From Peromyscus leucopus (Eukaryota; Chordata; Mammalia; Rodentia; Cricetidae), in assembly GCF_004664715.2 (NCBI RefSeq), contig NC_051063.1, positions 72,402,518 to 72,466,517 of the forward strand: DNA of 64,000 nt, in the 5' to 3' direction. Every line of letters begins with the position of its first letter. Position 1 is the first letter of the stretch. Under the pieces are notes generated by a model. That model was not told the DNA's origin and did no database searches. It worked only from the letters and a program-made list of their open reading frames with translations. Both the position numbers and the translations under genes were made by a program. Below, piece by piece: positions 37,469-49,455 of the stretch.

Positions 37469-38599
37469 AACACTATACACATGGCATTTCCTCTTTTCTG
37501 TCACAGATGCCCTCTCTAAGTAGATTATTTTTCTGAGTTGACCTCATGGATGGTGTCACTTACCTCAAAGGCAGCCATCACACCCCTAGTTCACTGAGTA
37601 TCTTAGCTACTGTATTAGCCTGGGGAATTATTCTGTTTTTCAAGGAGGGATTGATGAGAATCTGAGAGGAAAAGAACAATGACTACCTGTTGCTCCACTG
37701 AGGGAAGGATAGAGACTGTGGGTGGTGACTAGATGGTTCACACTGAAGGCAGGTGACAGAGCCTTTAAAAGAGTCTGAAGTCAGTGGGGGCAGATGGAAG
37801 TCACCCTCGAAGAACTTTCCCAAGAGCAAATGTGTGCTTAGCTGTTATGAGACTAAAGCGCTGTAACAGTTGGGTCAGCTCTCCCAGGACATGATCCGCT
37901 CCTCGGCTGGTTGAGTTCTTGCCGACATCCCCATCTCATTGGTGCCTTTCCAGTCCCTTCCCCAAAGTTGAGAGCTAGTTGACTTTGGGTTGATCTACGT
38001 ATCATGTCAGGCTGATAGAACGAAGAGACGTGTCTGTGTGCTGGTCCTGAGCAGAGGGTGTAAAAGCCTTTGTCTGTTACCAAATGTCTGTACCTTGGCC
38101 ACCCACCCAGTGTGCTGAGTGGCCACCACTGTTCTTATTTGCTGTTAGGATAGTGTGCCTCCCCATTTCTGTCCCAGTGTTTTCTGAGAATTTATGATGA
38201 GAATCCTTGTGGAAAGTTGACTGGAAGGAGATTTAGACATCTGCCTACTCCAGAAAGCTACAAGAGAAGGTATCACCAAATGTCTAGTTTTCTAGCTGGA
38301 CTAAAGCTGGCAGTACACAGTAAGGGAGGGGTGAATGTGTCCCACGTGGAAGCTATTTTCTCCTTCTGTAGTCATCTGATTCCCACGTGGTAGATGTTCT
38401 TCCACATCTGGTGTTAGATTCAAGTAGGTTTCCTTTCTTGAGTCTTGGGCTTCTAGGGCAAGCTTGGGAGTGGTTACAGAATTTTCAACCAGAATTCCCT
38501 GAAGTCTAAGACACTTCCGAGCAATGGAGAGTTTTATGGGTTGCGTCCAGTCATTCTGAGGAAGTTTTATCTTTTAAAATCTCCTTTAAGAAAAAGTTT

Positions 38600-38781
38600 T
38601 TTGTTTTTGTTTTTAATTTCAAATAACTGTAGATTCATACAAACAAACAAAAAATTGAGAGAAGGGTCTGACTTACCTTTCACTCTGCCTGTACCAGAGC
38701 TGATGTTTTTATATGACTATAGTGAAGTAATAGAGTCAAGACTGACCTGGACAAAGACAGACCATATTCAGATTCTGCCAG

Positions 38782-38836
<55 letters not shown>

Positions 38837-39690
38837 CGCAGGACTGTGCAGCTATATTATGTGTGGTTTCTGGAAACACTCCTGTCCCATCAGAGGTTCT
38901 TTGTGCTGTTCTTTAGAGAAACTCCCCTCCCCATGTTCAAGCCCTGCTTCCTGGCAATGCAGCTCTGTTCTCTATGATGTTGTAGTTGTAAGACAACGAG
39001 ATACACGAAATCATATGCTATGTAACCTTGGAGACTGACTTTTTTATGTTCGGCATAGATCTCTTTTATTCCTTCTGAATTGGATAAATAGGTCTGGTTT
39101 GGTGTTTTTATGATGTAGTAGTTAGGCAAAGCTAAGCCCATTAAAATATTATTGAAGGCTAACATGTGGAGAGAAACCTATGGGAATGTAAGGATATAAC
39201 TCATTGGCGTGTGTAATCCCCACACATTGATTTGGGTTGTCATGGACACCACACAGTGTGAAAATGCATCATTGCCACTGCTCTTTACAAGAAGAAGATT
39301 GTGCTAGAACCTCTGATGTCAGCTCTGGCCCCCAACCAGCCAATCTCTTTGCTTCTCCTTAAACACTGCTGTGATCAGAGGTGACAGGCATGGTTTTGAA
39401 CTAGGTAATATTGGTGGACAGGTGCCGTACACTCTTGTGTCTGATTCCCTTTGCTGGTTACCATGTTTGTGAGGCTCATTCATGCTGCTGCAAACACTGT
39501 GGTTTGTTTATCCTCATGGGTCTGTCCACTGCGGCCTGTGTACTCATCTTCCCATTGACAGGTATTGATGTGGATTTGACCTTTTGGCGATTACAGAGTG
39601 CATTTGGGATCACTTTTGTGTGATTCTTTTGGCGTGTACCTCCGGTGGAGTTGCTCGATCATAGGGAGTGGGTATCTTGGATAAGGACTG
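38600..39690 (+). repeat. Ancient L1 (L1M-type) 3' region, left part
   Basis: Degraded L1M 3' phrases appear in order: AAATAACTGTAGATTCATAC, CGAAATCATATGCTATGTAA, CATTCATGCTGCTGCAAACA, GGTATTGATGTGGATTTGAC, TGTACCTCCGGTGGAGTTGC. The element is strongly diverged and carries a later (TG)n(CG)n tract at 38783-38840. It resumes at about 40836. Confidence 0.65.
38783..38840. repeat. (TG)n(CG)n alternating purine-pyrimidine tract
   Basis: About 23 TG units run directly into CGCGCGCGCG, giving 58 bp of strictly alternating purine-pyrimidine. Confidence 0.97.
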
Positions 39691-39692
39691 GT

Positions 39693-40835
39693 AGGGGGGC
39701 CTGAGGATATGACTCAGTTGGTAAAGTGCTTGTTGGGCAAGCATGAGGACCTGAGTTTGGATCTCCATGTTGGAAAGAAAAGTGCTGGGCATAGAGACAC
39801 ACACCTATAACCCCGGCACAGGGGAGGAGACGGCAGCAGGATCTTTGACTCATTGGCCAGCCAGTCTAGCCAAATTGATGACCCCCAGGTTAAATGAGAG
39901 ACTTTCTTTCTTTTTTTAAAAAATTTATTTATTAAATTTAATTTTACATATCAGCCACAGATTCCCTTGTTCTCTCCCCCCACCCCACCCCCACCCCCCC
40001 CACCCCGCCAACCCCCATTCCCATCTCCTCCAGGGCAAAGACATCCCCGAGGATTGAGTTCAACCTGGTAGATTCAGTCCAGGCAGGTCCAGTCCCCTCC
40101 TCCCAGGCTGAGCCAAGCGTCCCTGCATAAGCCCCAGGTTCCAAACTGCCAGTTCATGCGCTGAGGACAGGACCCCGTCCCACTGTCTGGATGCCTCCCA
40201 AGCAGATCAAGCTAATCCACTGTCTTATTTATCCGGAGGGCCTGATCCAGTTGGGGGCGCCTCAGCTATTGGTTCATAGTCCATGTGTTACTTTTCGTTT
40301 GTATATTTGTCCCTGTGCTTTTTCCAACTTTGGTCTCAACAATTCTCACTCATACAAACCCTCCTCTTTCTCACCAATTGGACTCCTGGAGCTCCACCTG
40401 AGGCCTGACCGTGGATCTCTGTATCGGGTTCCCTCAGTCATTGGATGGGGTTTCTAGCATGACAATTAGGATGTTTGGCCAGGTGGCCTTCGAATACTTC
40501 AGAGATCTATTCAGAGGGCCTGATCCAGTTGGGGGCTCCTCAGCCTTTGGTTCATAGTTCATGTGATTTCATTCGTTTGGCTATTTGTCCCTGTGCTTTA
40601 TCCAACCTTGGTTTCAACAATTCTCACTCATATAAACCCTCCTCTTTCTTGCTAATTGGACTCTCGGAGCTGCACCCGGGGCCTAGCCGTGGATCTAAAT
40701 GAGAGACTTTCTAAAGACAAAAAAAGAGAAGCAACGGGAGAAAACACCACGCCTTGACCTCCAGCCTCCATCCGCATGTGCACACAAGCTTACATGCCCA
40801 TGCGAGCATGTCCACATGTAACACCGCACACACAG
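39693..40835 (+). repeat. B3 SINE split by an L1 insertion
   Basis: The left arm, 39693-39907, has a B3 head (GGCCTGAGGATATGACTCAG, GCAAGCATGAGGACCTGAGT) and B3 body. The right arm, 40713-40835, has the B3 tail (TTGACCTCCAGCCTCCATCC, GCATGTGCACACAAGC). The arms join at the 17-bp duplication flanking the L1 at 39908-40695. Confidence 0.8.
39908..40695 (-). mobile_element. 5'-truncated L1 3' UTR insertion with 17-bp target-site duplication
   Basis: The A-rich 3' end appears as TTTTTTTAAAAAATTTATTT at the left, followed by a C-rich tract (39975-40012) and rodent L1 3' UTR phrases (AGGCTGAGCCAAGCGTCCCT, CATAAGCCCCAGGTTCC). TAAATGAGAGACTTTCT is present exactly at 39891-39907 and 40696-40712. The inside of the element carries a 183-bp duplication (40236-40418 and 40514-40696). 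Confidence 0.9.
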
Positions 40836-41290
40836 AGAACAGGCAGAGAATTTTCCAAGTTGATTATGACCATCAACATTCCCACCAGCAGTAGCTTTTC
40901 TTCCTTCAAAGCCCACATTGGTCTTGCCAAGCTTCTCTGTTTCATCCATGTTGGTGACATATGCCGCTGTTTTGATGTGGTCTGACTATGTGCTTTCCTG
41001 GTGACTAATGGTTAATGCTTCTTTGCTATTAGAGTGACTCACTTTGTTCAGCTCCGCTTAGGTCACGGTTTTCCTGCCATTCTTTTCATTGATGGGAAGG
41101 CTTGGTTGGCTGGTTTGCTCTTGTCAGGCTTAGCTTTTCACTCTACCAAGGATGTCTTTTGTATGACAGATGTTCTTAAACCTAAAACAAACCAATCCTT
41201 AATCTTTTCTTGGGTGGCTGGTGCTTTCTCATCATGTTTAATTTGATTTTTGCCTTCCCTAAGGTCTTGAAAACATTTATTTCTATCTTT
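40836..41290 (+). repeat. Ancient L1 (L1M-type) 3' region, right part
   Basis: ATTCCCACCAGCAGTAGC, GTTTTGATGTGGTCTGACTA, GTGACTAATGGTTAATGC, GCTTAGCTTTTCACTCTACC and AAACCAATCCTTAATC follow the L1M order directly after the left part at 39690. The same element is therefore split by the B3 and the L1. Confidence 0.6.
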
Positions 41291-43018
41291 TACTGATAGA
41301 GTCTCTTCTTGTCGTGTATTGCCGCTGAAATTATTTGATAAAATAGAAATGTGAAGTAAATAATAGTGTAGGCAGACCATGGATGTGGTGACAAGCAGTT
41401 TGTTTTGAACTAGTAATTACCTTCTAAGGTCTTTATTAGCAATGTATGAGGAAAAATATGAATTTCCCATGATGACTCATAGACAGTGAGTATCAGTCAC
41501 AGCAGCTTCTGATACGCATGTGTTTGGGAAGTATTGGTTAGATGTCAGGGATTCTATGATGGAAACTCATTTTGGCTTGTGATCGAGGCTCCCAGCCTCT
41601 CCAGGCAGGTAGACTAATCTATCTGAGATGGCGGGGCTTTCAGGAGGAGTTTGACTCCAAGGCAGGGTGAATAGGGAGAATGGAGTGGTTGGGAATGGAG
41701 TATGGGAGGCTTTCCAGATGAAGCAGCCACTGAGCTGGATATCCAAGGTGAAGATAGTGGCCAGATGAGACCCTTTGAGGCTGAAGCCTCCTGGGGCAGA
41801 CTCCGTGGGCTCCACCCTTGGCCTTGTCTCCTAGTTCTCTGTGAATTTCCTTCGTTGGACCCTCAGAGCCTGGGAAAGAAACTCTCCAGACTTCTTTTAC
41901 TGTGTAGGTGAGAGATGCCAGCCAGATTCTGGGGGCCGCTTGAGGTTCTTGGAACCTCAGAAGACCTACCTGAGAGTTGCTGTCATTGACTCACACAAGT
42001 CTGTGTGGAAGTTAGGCATCCATTTTTCTAGATTTTGGTTCTTGGGATGGTCATTTAGTTTTCTGTCCCAGCAGTGCAGTGGGGCACGTCTTCAAGGTCC
42101 TCTTTGATGTGTTGGGTATTAAAGAGCTTTCCAAGGATGATTAGATAAGACCAAGATTAGTTTATAGACTTCCCAAGAATCTGAGAGACTCCCACGTCCT
42201 TCTGAGCAGCTCTTGGTGTCTGAGTCAGGCAGTGAGCCACAGCAAACACAATCTCATCGCACAGGAAGCAGCCTCCACACTCTTCGTTGGTTGGAGGGAA
42301 TGTCAAGTTCAGAAAGGCAAAGGAAAGGATTCCATAAGCGAGTCCTATTGGAGTCATAGGCAGCAATAAAGACAAAACAATCCAAGAGAGCTAGCAACTT
42401 ATTACTGGGAGCCTCTTCCCCTCTATTTCGTCAAAAATCTTCTGCTTTGGTAGTAGCAGGCAGCCACAGCAGGCCGCAGCTCCTCTCTGCCAGGAGTGGT
42501 GACTTTCCTACTTCCAGCCCCTTTCCTGGTGTGACCCCCAACATCACCAAAGCATTGGTATTTTACTTTTGAACTTTCATCTCAAATGGGGGAACATAAA
42601 GAGTATACTTGGGGTCTCCTGTCACAGCTGATTTCCAAACTGAACTTGGCTACATCGTAATTATTTAAGTCAGTCTGGTCTCTCCAAGTCTCAGTTTGTT
42701 TATGGGTAAGACCGGTTTGTGGACATTGTGAAGGTTTAGTGGCGAGATGTCCAGAGGGCGTGACTCAGAGGGAGTTGCTTGCACGTTAGCCTAATTGCTC
42801 ATAGATTTAACAAACTTTTCGAGAGTTGACCTTCACAGCAGTTCCCTGGGGATATGTGGGACACTGGGAGTGGAGTTTGGGGGTTGGTGCGTCCAAATCA
42901 GAATCCATGTGCTATGTATTCTATTTCCTGTTATCTCTGGGTCACGAAGTTGCCCCCGACATTAAAGGCGGTAGGCAGTCTTGAGATTCGTTCAAGAACT
43001 GATATACAGAGTGTCCCT

Positions 43019-43400
43019 AGTCTTGTTTCTGCTGCTGTGATAAAGCACCCTGCCGAAAACGCTTAGGGGAGAAAGGTTTTTGTTTTTGTTTTAGCGATGT
43101 TATAGGCCGTCACTGTAGGGCCATCACCGCAATAAGAACTCTAGGGAGCTGGTCACATCACACCCACGTGGAGTCAAGAGCAGAGAGGATGCATGCCTGC
43201 TGGCTCAGCGACTCTCCAAGCATAAAATTATTTGATTGCTACTTCATAACTGTAATTTTGTTACCGTTACGAATTGTAATGTAAAAGTCTGATATGCAGG
43301 AAATCTGATGTGGGACCCCTAATGGTTGCAACCCATAGGCTGATAACCACTGTTCTAGACTGTGTCAAGCTGATAATTAAAATTGGCTATCGTACACAGT
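43019..43400 (-). repeat. Rodent interspersed repeat (~400-bp family) containing a URR1-like insertion
   Basis: The left arm (43019-43215) opens TCTTGTTTCTGCTGCTGTGA and has GAGCTGGTCACATCACACCC. The right arm (43353-43400) has GACTGTGTCAAGCTGATAA. Between them lies a URR1-like element. Confidence 0.6.
43216..43352 (-). mobile_element. URR1-like hAT-Charlie transposon
   Basis: CTACTTCATAACTGTAATTTTG, GTCTGATATGCAGGAAATCTG and the terminal GGCTGATAACCACTG give URR1 in the orientation opposite to the copy at 31979. It appears truncated on the left. Confidence 0.8.
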
Positions 43401-43535
43401 TTGGTGGTAGTGGCAAGGACCTTGTGGGTTGATGAAGCTACACCAGGGTAAGTCCTTCACACTGGCCTCTGTGCAAAGAATATCAGCAAGGGACAGAGCT
43501 AATGAAGTGACAGGGGGTCTCGTCTCCACTCCCAC

Positions 43536-43580
43536 AGATGGAGTGGCACTGGGAGATGGAGCGGCACCGGGAGATGGAGC
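43536..43580. repeat. 18-bp tandem repeat, 2.5 copies
   Basis: AGATGGAGYGGCACYGGG occurs twice, with a third partial copy. Confidence 0.85.
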
Positions 43581-44009
43581 TTCATTTGGCACAGGGTGTT
43601 CCAAGAGCTGCGTGCCTTAAGAGAAAGTGACTTCGTCGCTGGTGACTGTCAGTCTTCTCCAGATTGTGACACATCTCAGATCTCTAATTAATATTTTCCT
43701 GAAGACTTTTTTTTTCACACTTTTTGCCATGTTCTCTCACCCACATGCTTCTTGGGATAAGAGCCTGTTTTAAAAAGTGGGAGAAACTCAGTTTGATGGT
43801 CAAAGACATGTTTGTTTTTATGGCAGAGAGAGTTTGTCCTCAGGTGGGTGTGGCTGCTGGCCCAGGGCACTGATTAGTTGGGGAACAGGTCCTTGTTGCA
43901 GTGTAGCCATGGAGCAGGGTTTACCAGAATACTGTGATACTGAGGAGGCATGAAGGGCTGCGAATGACTTCCCTGTTTACTTCAAGAAAATTTTTTTTTT
44001 TAAAAAAGC

Positions 44010-44240
44010 CAAATCTCTTGTAGCCCTGGTTAGTCTCAAACTCATTGTGTAGCTGAGGATGACCTTGAATGTTTTATCCTCCTGCCTCCACTTCCAGAGT
44101 GCTGGGATTAGAGACATCAACCATCATTCTAACTTCTTCTTCTTTTTTAAAATACAGTTTCATGAAGTGCTAGGGATCAGATTGGGGCTCCATACCTGCT
44201 AGGCAGCCACTCAACTGTTATACATCGGAAGCCTCAATAT
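44010..44240 (-). repeat. B4 SINE (reverse)
   Basis: The B1-like half in reverse (CATTGTGTAGCTGAGGATGA, GAGTGCTGGGATTAGAGAC) is followed by the ID half in reverse (AGTGCTAGGGATCAGATTGG, CTGCTAGGCAGCCACTCAAC). Confidence 0.75.
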
Positions 44241-45721
44241 GTAGTAATTACGTCATGGTTTGGCGTTATAATAAATATATAGAATATATAGCTCCAACAC
44301 AGAGTTCTTGTTTTTTCTAACTACTAGTTACAGACACTTCAGTGAAGCTTAGAAACACCGCTTCTCCCCTTTACCCGTCACCAGTGCAGCCACATTCCTG
44401 CCTTTCTCTATAGTGTTTCTTGAAGGATTAGGAAGGCCCTCCTTGCTGGAAGGTAGTATTGGGATTGGGATTGACAGGGCAACTCTTTTCTTGACAATGT
44501 AAACCAAAGGCTTTGCAACAGCTACTTTGCCTCTTGTTTGGAACCCTTTGGTTAAGAGGGTCCTCAGTCTCATGTCTCCAGGGTTTACACGGCCTCTGTG
44601 ACGCTTATTCTATAGTTCCCAGCCAGTGGAGACAAGTACGGGTCCCAAGTATTCACATGTCTGAAGGTGCCCCTGATCCCCTTGGCTGTTGATGGGTAGT
44701 TTAGCCGGTAACAAATACATGATTTCTTTTCAGTCAGTCCCCTGTATGTGTAAGTCACCTCTGGGTCATCTCACACAGCTGAAGACAGGCCAAGGACTGT
44801 AGCTGAAAATGCACCCCTTATCTCTGCCCTCTTCTATGTTTCTGATCTTAAGGAGGTGGAGGTATGCTTGGAGCCCCTCCATTTATGCTATGGGTTTTCC
44901 CAGGGTTCCATTGCCTTGGGGTTTACTGTTGGTGGCTCTCTTCCCCATGGCCGGAATCCAGAACCTGAAGATGTCACTCAGGGACCAGAGAAGCCTTGGG
45001 TGGTGGCTCCAAGAATGATGTCAGCTGCCCCTTTTATATGTAGTCCTCTCTAGTCCTCGCTTGCCCCTCTGGCCACAGGAAAGAGGAACTGCCTGCCTCC
45101 CTGTGCAGGGCTGAGGGTCTCAGATGCCTTGATGTGTTGTGATGACGCGGGCTCCTCCCTGGCCCTCCTGGCTCTTCAGCCTCCATACTGTTCTATTCAT
45201 TTACATGGCACCTCCCACCATGGTTCTCTTGTGTGGGAACCAATTTAGGGTGATACCTTAATTACCTTCCCCATCTTTTTCTCCAGCACAGAGGGCCTTG
45301 CAGGTGCACCAGTGGGAGGATCTCTCTGCGGATCTGAACACCCACTAGCTCTTCTGAAAACCTTTAGAATGTTCTCAGGGAACCAAGAGGAGGCAAATGA
45401 ATCAGGCAAAAAAAAAATACTGAAGTTCATTGGGGTTAAGCCTGTAGTATGGAGGACATTTTAGTATCCTGTTCTTTGAATTAATTTAAAGTCTAGAACC
45501 AAAAGATAGTTCTCCTACCTCTTACTTTTTCGTCTTTAGTCTAAGAAACTTCCTTTTTCTAACAGGGCATCCCTATGTAACACTTTCAGTGCGTATATTA
45601 AGATGGACCTAGAACTTTCGCCAGGAAATACGTGACTCTAGCCTGAAGCTGTTGCCTTATCGATCTTTGTATAAAGGAAGGTGGAAGAGAACTTTGTCCT
45701 TAAACTACTCTAGATTTAAGG

Positions 45722-45902
45722 TGTGTTGGTAGGGGCACGTGCATGCTGCAGTGTGAGTGCATGCCGCGGCACACATGAGGGGTCCAGAGAACAACTTTGT
45801 AACAACTGGTTCTCTTCTCCTACCTGCATCCCTGGGACTGAACTCCGTTGTTAGGCATGGCGGCAAATACCTTTACCTGGTGAGCCATCTCACTGGCTCT
45901 GA
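45722..45902 (-). repeat. B3 SINE (reverse)
   Basis: TG-rich start, GGGGTCCAGAGAACAACTTT, CCTGGGACTGAACTCCGTTG and GTGAGCCATCTCACTGGCTC are the B3 boxes read backwards. Confidence 0.8.
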
Positions 45903-48900
45903 AATATGTTAGGAATATGTTGTTTGGAGACCTGGGGTCCTCACAGCTTGCTCGACAGGTGCTGTTTTTCTTGCGCCCCATAGTGTCCTGCACTGGAGAG
46001 TGGGGAGCCAGTTGCCACGGGGCTTTCTTTTCTCCGAAAACCCCAGCAAGGGAATTATAGTAATTATTGATGGAAGGCAATGAGTGAGGTAGTCCAGAGG
46101 CAAAAATAAGAGTGGATAATTGGTGAAATAGAAATTTCCTGAATGAGGTTGACTGCCTTGCTGTACCTCTGTGAGCCTTGCCCTACACTTCCCAGATTAA
46201 CCCTCAGCACTGGACAGGGAACCCCACACGCTTGTCCCAGGCATCGTGGTGGCTGTGAGCTTGCATCTTGCTTCTGTCACATGTTCTCTGCTGATGGCAC
46301 TCAAGTCCTGGTGCCCGGGAGGTGGCTGGGTGGAGACTCTGGACAGGTATGATGTAATGCTGGAGATACCCTTAGCGTCAGTCCCTTCTTCTGGCAGCAC
46401 AGAGTGGTGGCCTGTGCTACTTGGCTGATAGAAGCTCTGTCCCTGTCCTATCCTGTCCCTGCTGTCCCTATAGTGACCCTTCCTTGTTTAAATGAGGCGC
46501 TGTTGGTTTCCTTCAAGCACCACTCACTAATCCATATGGTCTGTGTATCTTCATCTTTGCCTGTCAAGGACATTGTGCTCCCCTAGAGCGGATCCATGGC
46601 TAGCTACTTCTACATGGACAATGGGAAAGGCTTCCAAACAAAACAAGGTCTTCTAATGACAGCACTTTCTAATAAGGAAAGAAGTCCTGGTGTCAGGGTG
46701 CTGGGTTCATGGAAGATACCGTATAGGAACTGGCTGAGCCCATATATTTATCTGGGTTCCCACCAAAGTCACTGCCCAGCAATTCCATGGATGAAGGGAG
46801 CAGGACATCTTGGTTTCTTCTGTGACATTCTTGTAGGTATGGACAAGAGTAGAGTAGTGAAATTCCACTGTTGCCATGGGTGCACAGTGGCCTAGGCCTA
46901 GGCCCTTCCAGAGGCCAAGCACTGAACTTTTGAGTCAGTATGAGGTTTGCATTTATGAAATACCCACCTTACGGGCACTTCTTTCCATATCTTGTAGATC
47001 TTAATGGGATTTCTTACAAGGGAAGCAATTTTAATAGATATTTAAATTCATTCAAGTAGCTCCTTCTTGAACTAAAACATTTATGTATGTATGAGATGTT
47101 TTCTTTATCTAGAAGAAATGCTTTGAATAGCAATCATTGTCTCCGTGAGCTATCTGTCCATCTGGCTGTCTACCTGTGCATCTGCCTGTCTGACTGTAAA
47201 TAACAGAAATGGAGGTTGCAAGGCTAGATGAAGTAATGGAATTCTCTGCCATGTTCCTTTGAGTGGAGGCTGGAATGGTGTCTGTGTGGCTCTGAAATAG
47301 ATGACGGTGGTTACTGTTTGCATTTCTGACTTGATTACATGGAGATACCGTAGATCTGAGCACAAAGATGTGGAGAGACAGAGCTAGGGTTTGTCCCCCT
47401 GTCTAGTCTTTCATGTTTGGGTCCCTCAGGGTCAGAAACTAACTTAGGAGTTGAACCTAGCAGAGGCCATACCCAGAACACAAGGAATTATCCACAGAGC
47501 CCAATTGCCAGTGGCCAGCTCAGTGCCAGGACCAGGAGGTGTGGGGCCTCTCAGCACAGGCTGAGGATGCTGCCAGTGTCTGAAGCATGCATGACAGGTT
47601 GAGGCGAGGTGACCAGTAGAAGTGCAAGGACCCAGGAGCAGGTAGGAGCAGTGGGGGGGGGGGGGAGGGGAGGGAACCAGAGCTTGGAGGTAGGCATGTC
47701 AGTTTAGGGGCCCTTGAGCCCAAATCCCAGCCATGCTTAAAGTGGCAGACTGTTAGGTAACTCCGACCCCAGTGACCCTGGTAAGTCAGTAAGTGTTTCT
47801 CCCAGACCTTGCCTGAATTCTGAACACAGCCTGTGATGGCTATAAGAGAATACTGGGTCTGAGAGCCCAGGGCAGCAGCTGAGAGGGGGTGTTGGTTGTC
47901 CAGAATCTACAGTTGGGAGGGTACAGGCCCACATTCCCAGCCCTTGTAAGAGGAGAGGTACATGTTTATCTTCTGGACTCAGGGGTCATGTTTCATGGCT
48001 GCTGGACCCGAGAGGCAGGGCAGACTACTGCTTTGGTGGCTCAGAAGGTCCACAGTGATGCCCAGCATAGGAGGCAAGCATTATGGGTTTCAGAAGAGGT
48101 GGTGAGACAGCTTTGCTCATTTGTTCGTATAAGACATGAGCATCATCAGTTCCTGGTAGGTAAGAAAGGAGAAGTACTCACTTAACACTTGGTGTCAATG
48201 ACCTGCCACCCATATGAGTCAGACTCCCGTGTCCTCCAGACCTGGAAGGTGGAGGGGCGGACCCTTGTGAAGCAGGGGGTTCATGGTAGCTGTTGACCCT
48301 GAGTGGCCTTGGGAAATTAGGCGTCTGGCTTCACAGATTCCCCCTTCCTGCTTAACCTCTCCCCTACTCACTGAAAGGGTCACCAGTGACTGCCTGGTGT
48401 CAGTCATGTGACCCTTGCATTCTTACATACCCTCTAAAGTCATTGCACACGGCATTCACTGTGTGTGCCTTTGCTCACATCTCTTCTGTATGCTGTTCTC
48501 ACTCACTTCACACTCCTTCGCTAATGCTCTACCAGTAAGTGACTCCCCAGGTCCCAGCTACAAGATCCTTTCCCAGAAGCTGTGGAGCACCAACTGGTCA
48601 CTGGAAGTTGACCTGTCTTCCCACAGCGTGTCAGGGAACAGCAGCACTCATCTGATTGTGCTCCCCATTATGGTGGGGGTCAGGGAGATGGCTAATGTCA
48701 GTTACCAACCCAGGAAGCCTCCTAGAGGGTGCCAGCAGGCCCAAGGACACACAGTGTCCTTTAATAGCCTGGAGATGAGACTCTGAAGGCTAGATCCATT
48801 GTGCAGCTCTGCCGGTGGCTGGCACCTCTTGGTGGCTTGTCTCAGCTTCTCAATGTGCTGGTTTCCACTTTTGAGAGGTTAAGGGAGGACTATGTAATAT

Positions 48901-48931
48901 CTTGATTCCTGGTAGATCTGAATTTGTGGTT

Positions 48932-49455
48932 AATATATTGTACACCCCAATAAACTTTTCTGGGGGCCAGACAACAGAGCAGCCACTATATTAAACATAG
49001 AGGTTAGACAGTGGTAGCATATGCCTTTAATCCTGGCATTCCAGAGGCAGAGCTCCATCCGGAACTCTGTGAGTTCAAGGCCACACTGGAAACAGCCAGG
49101 CATGGTGACACACACAGCACTTGAGAGCTCATGTCTTGCTTGGGAAAGACATACACCTTTAATCCCAGGAAGTGATGGCAGGAAGCAGAAAGGTATATAA
49201 GGCGTGAGGACCAGGAACTAGAGGCTTTTTTAGGCATTTTTAGCTTTTAGGCTTTTTAGCAGCAGTTCAGGTGAGATCCATTCCGGATGAGGACTCAGAG
49301 GCTTCCAGTTTGAGAAAACAGAATCGAGTGAGAAGTTGGTAAGGTGAGGTTAGCTGCGGCTTGTTCTGCTTCTCTGATCTTTCAGCGTTCACCCCAATAT
49401 CTGGCTCCGGGTTTGTTTTTATTAATAAGACCTTTTAAGGTTCGTGTTGCATGAA
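48932..49455 (+). repeat. Unclassified composite element containing two B1-like pieces
   Basis: The block runs from ATTGTACACCCCAATAAACT to TTTATTAATAAGACCTTTTA. Inside are two B1-like segments, near 49003-49090 (GCATATGCCTTTAATCCTGG) and 49098-49170 (a CACCTTTAATCCCAGG core). A unique 3' half follows (AGGTATATAAGGCGTGAGGA, CAGCAGTTCAGGTGAGATCC, CTCTGATCTTTCAGCGTTCA). The TATATAAGG and AATAAG blocks suggest an LTR-like or composite retroposon. I recognise the type as repeated in rodent genomes but cannot name it. Confidence 0.55.

Noticed and set aside
37127..37523. Frames of 111-128 residues rich in Thr-His or Cys-Val
   Set aside because: They are translations of a (CA)n microsatellite.
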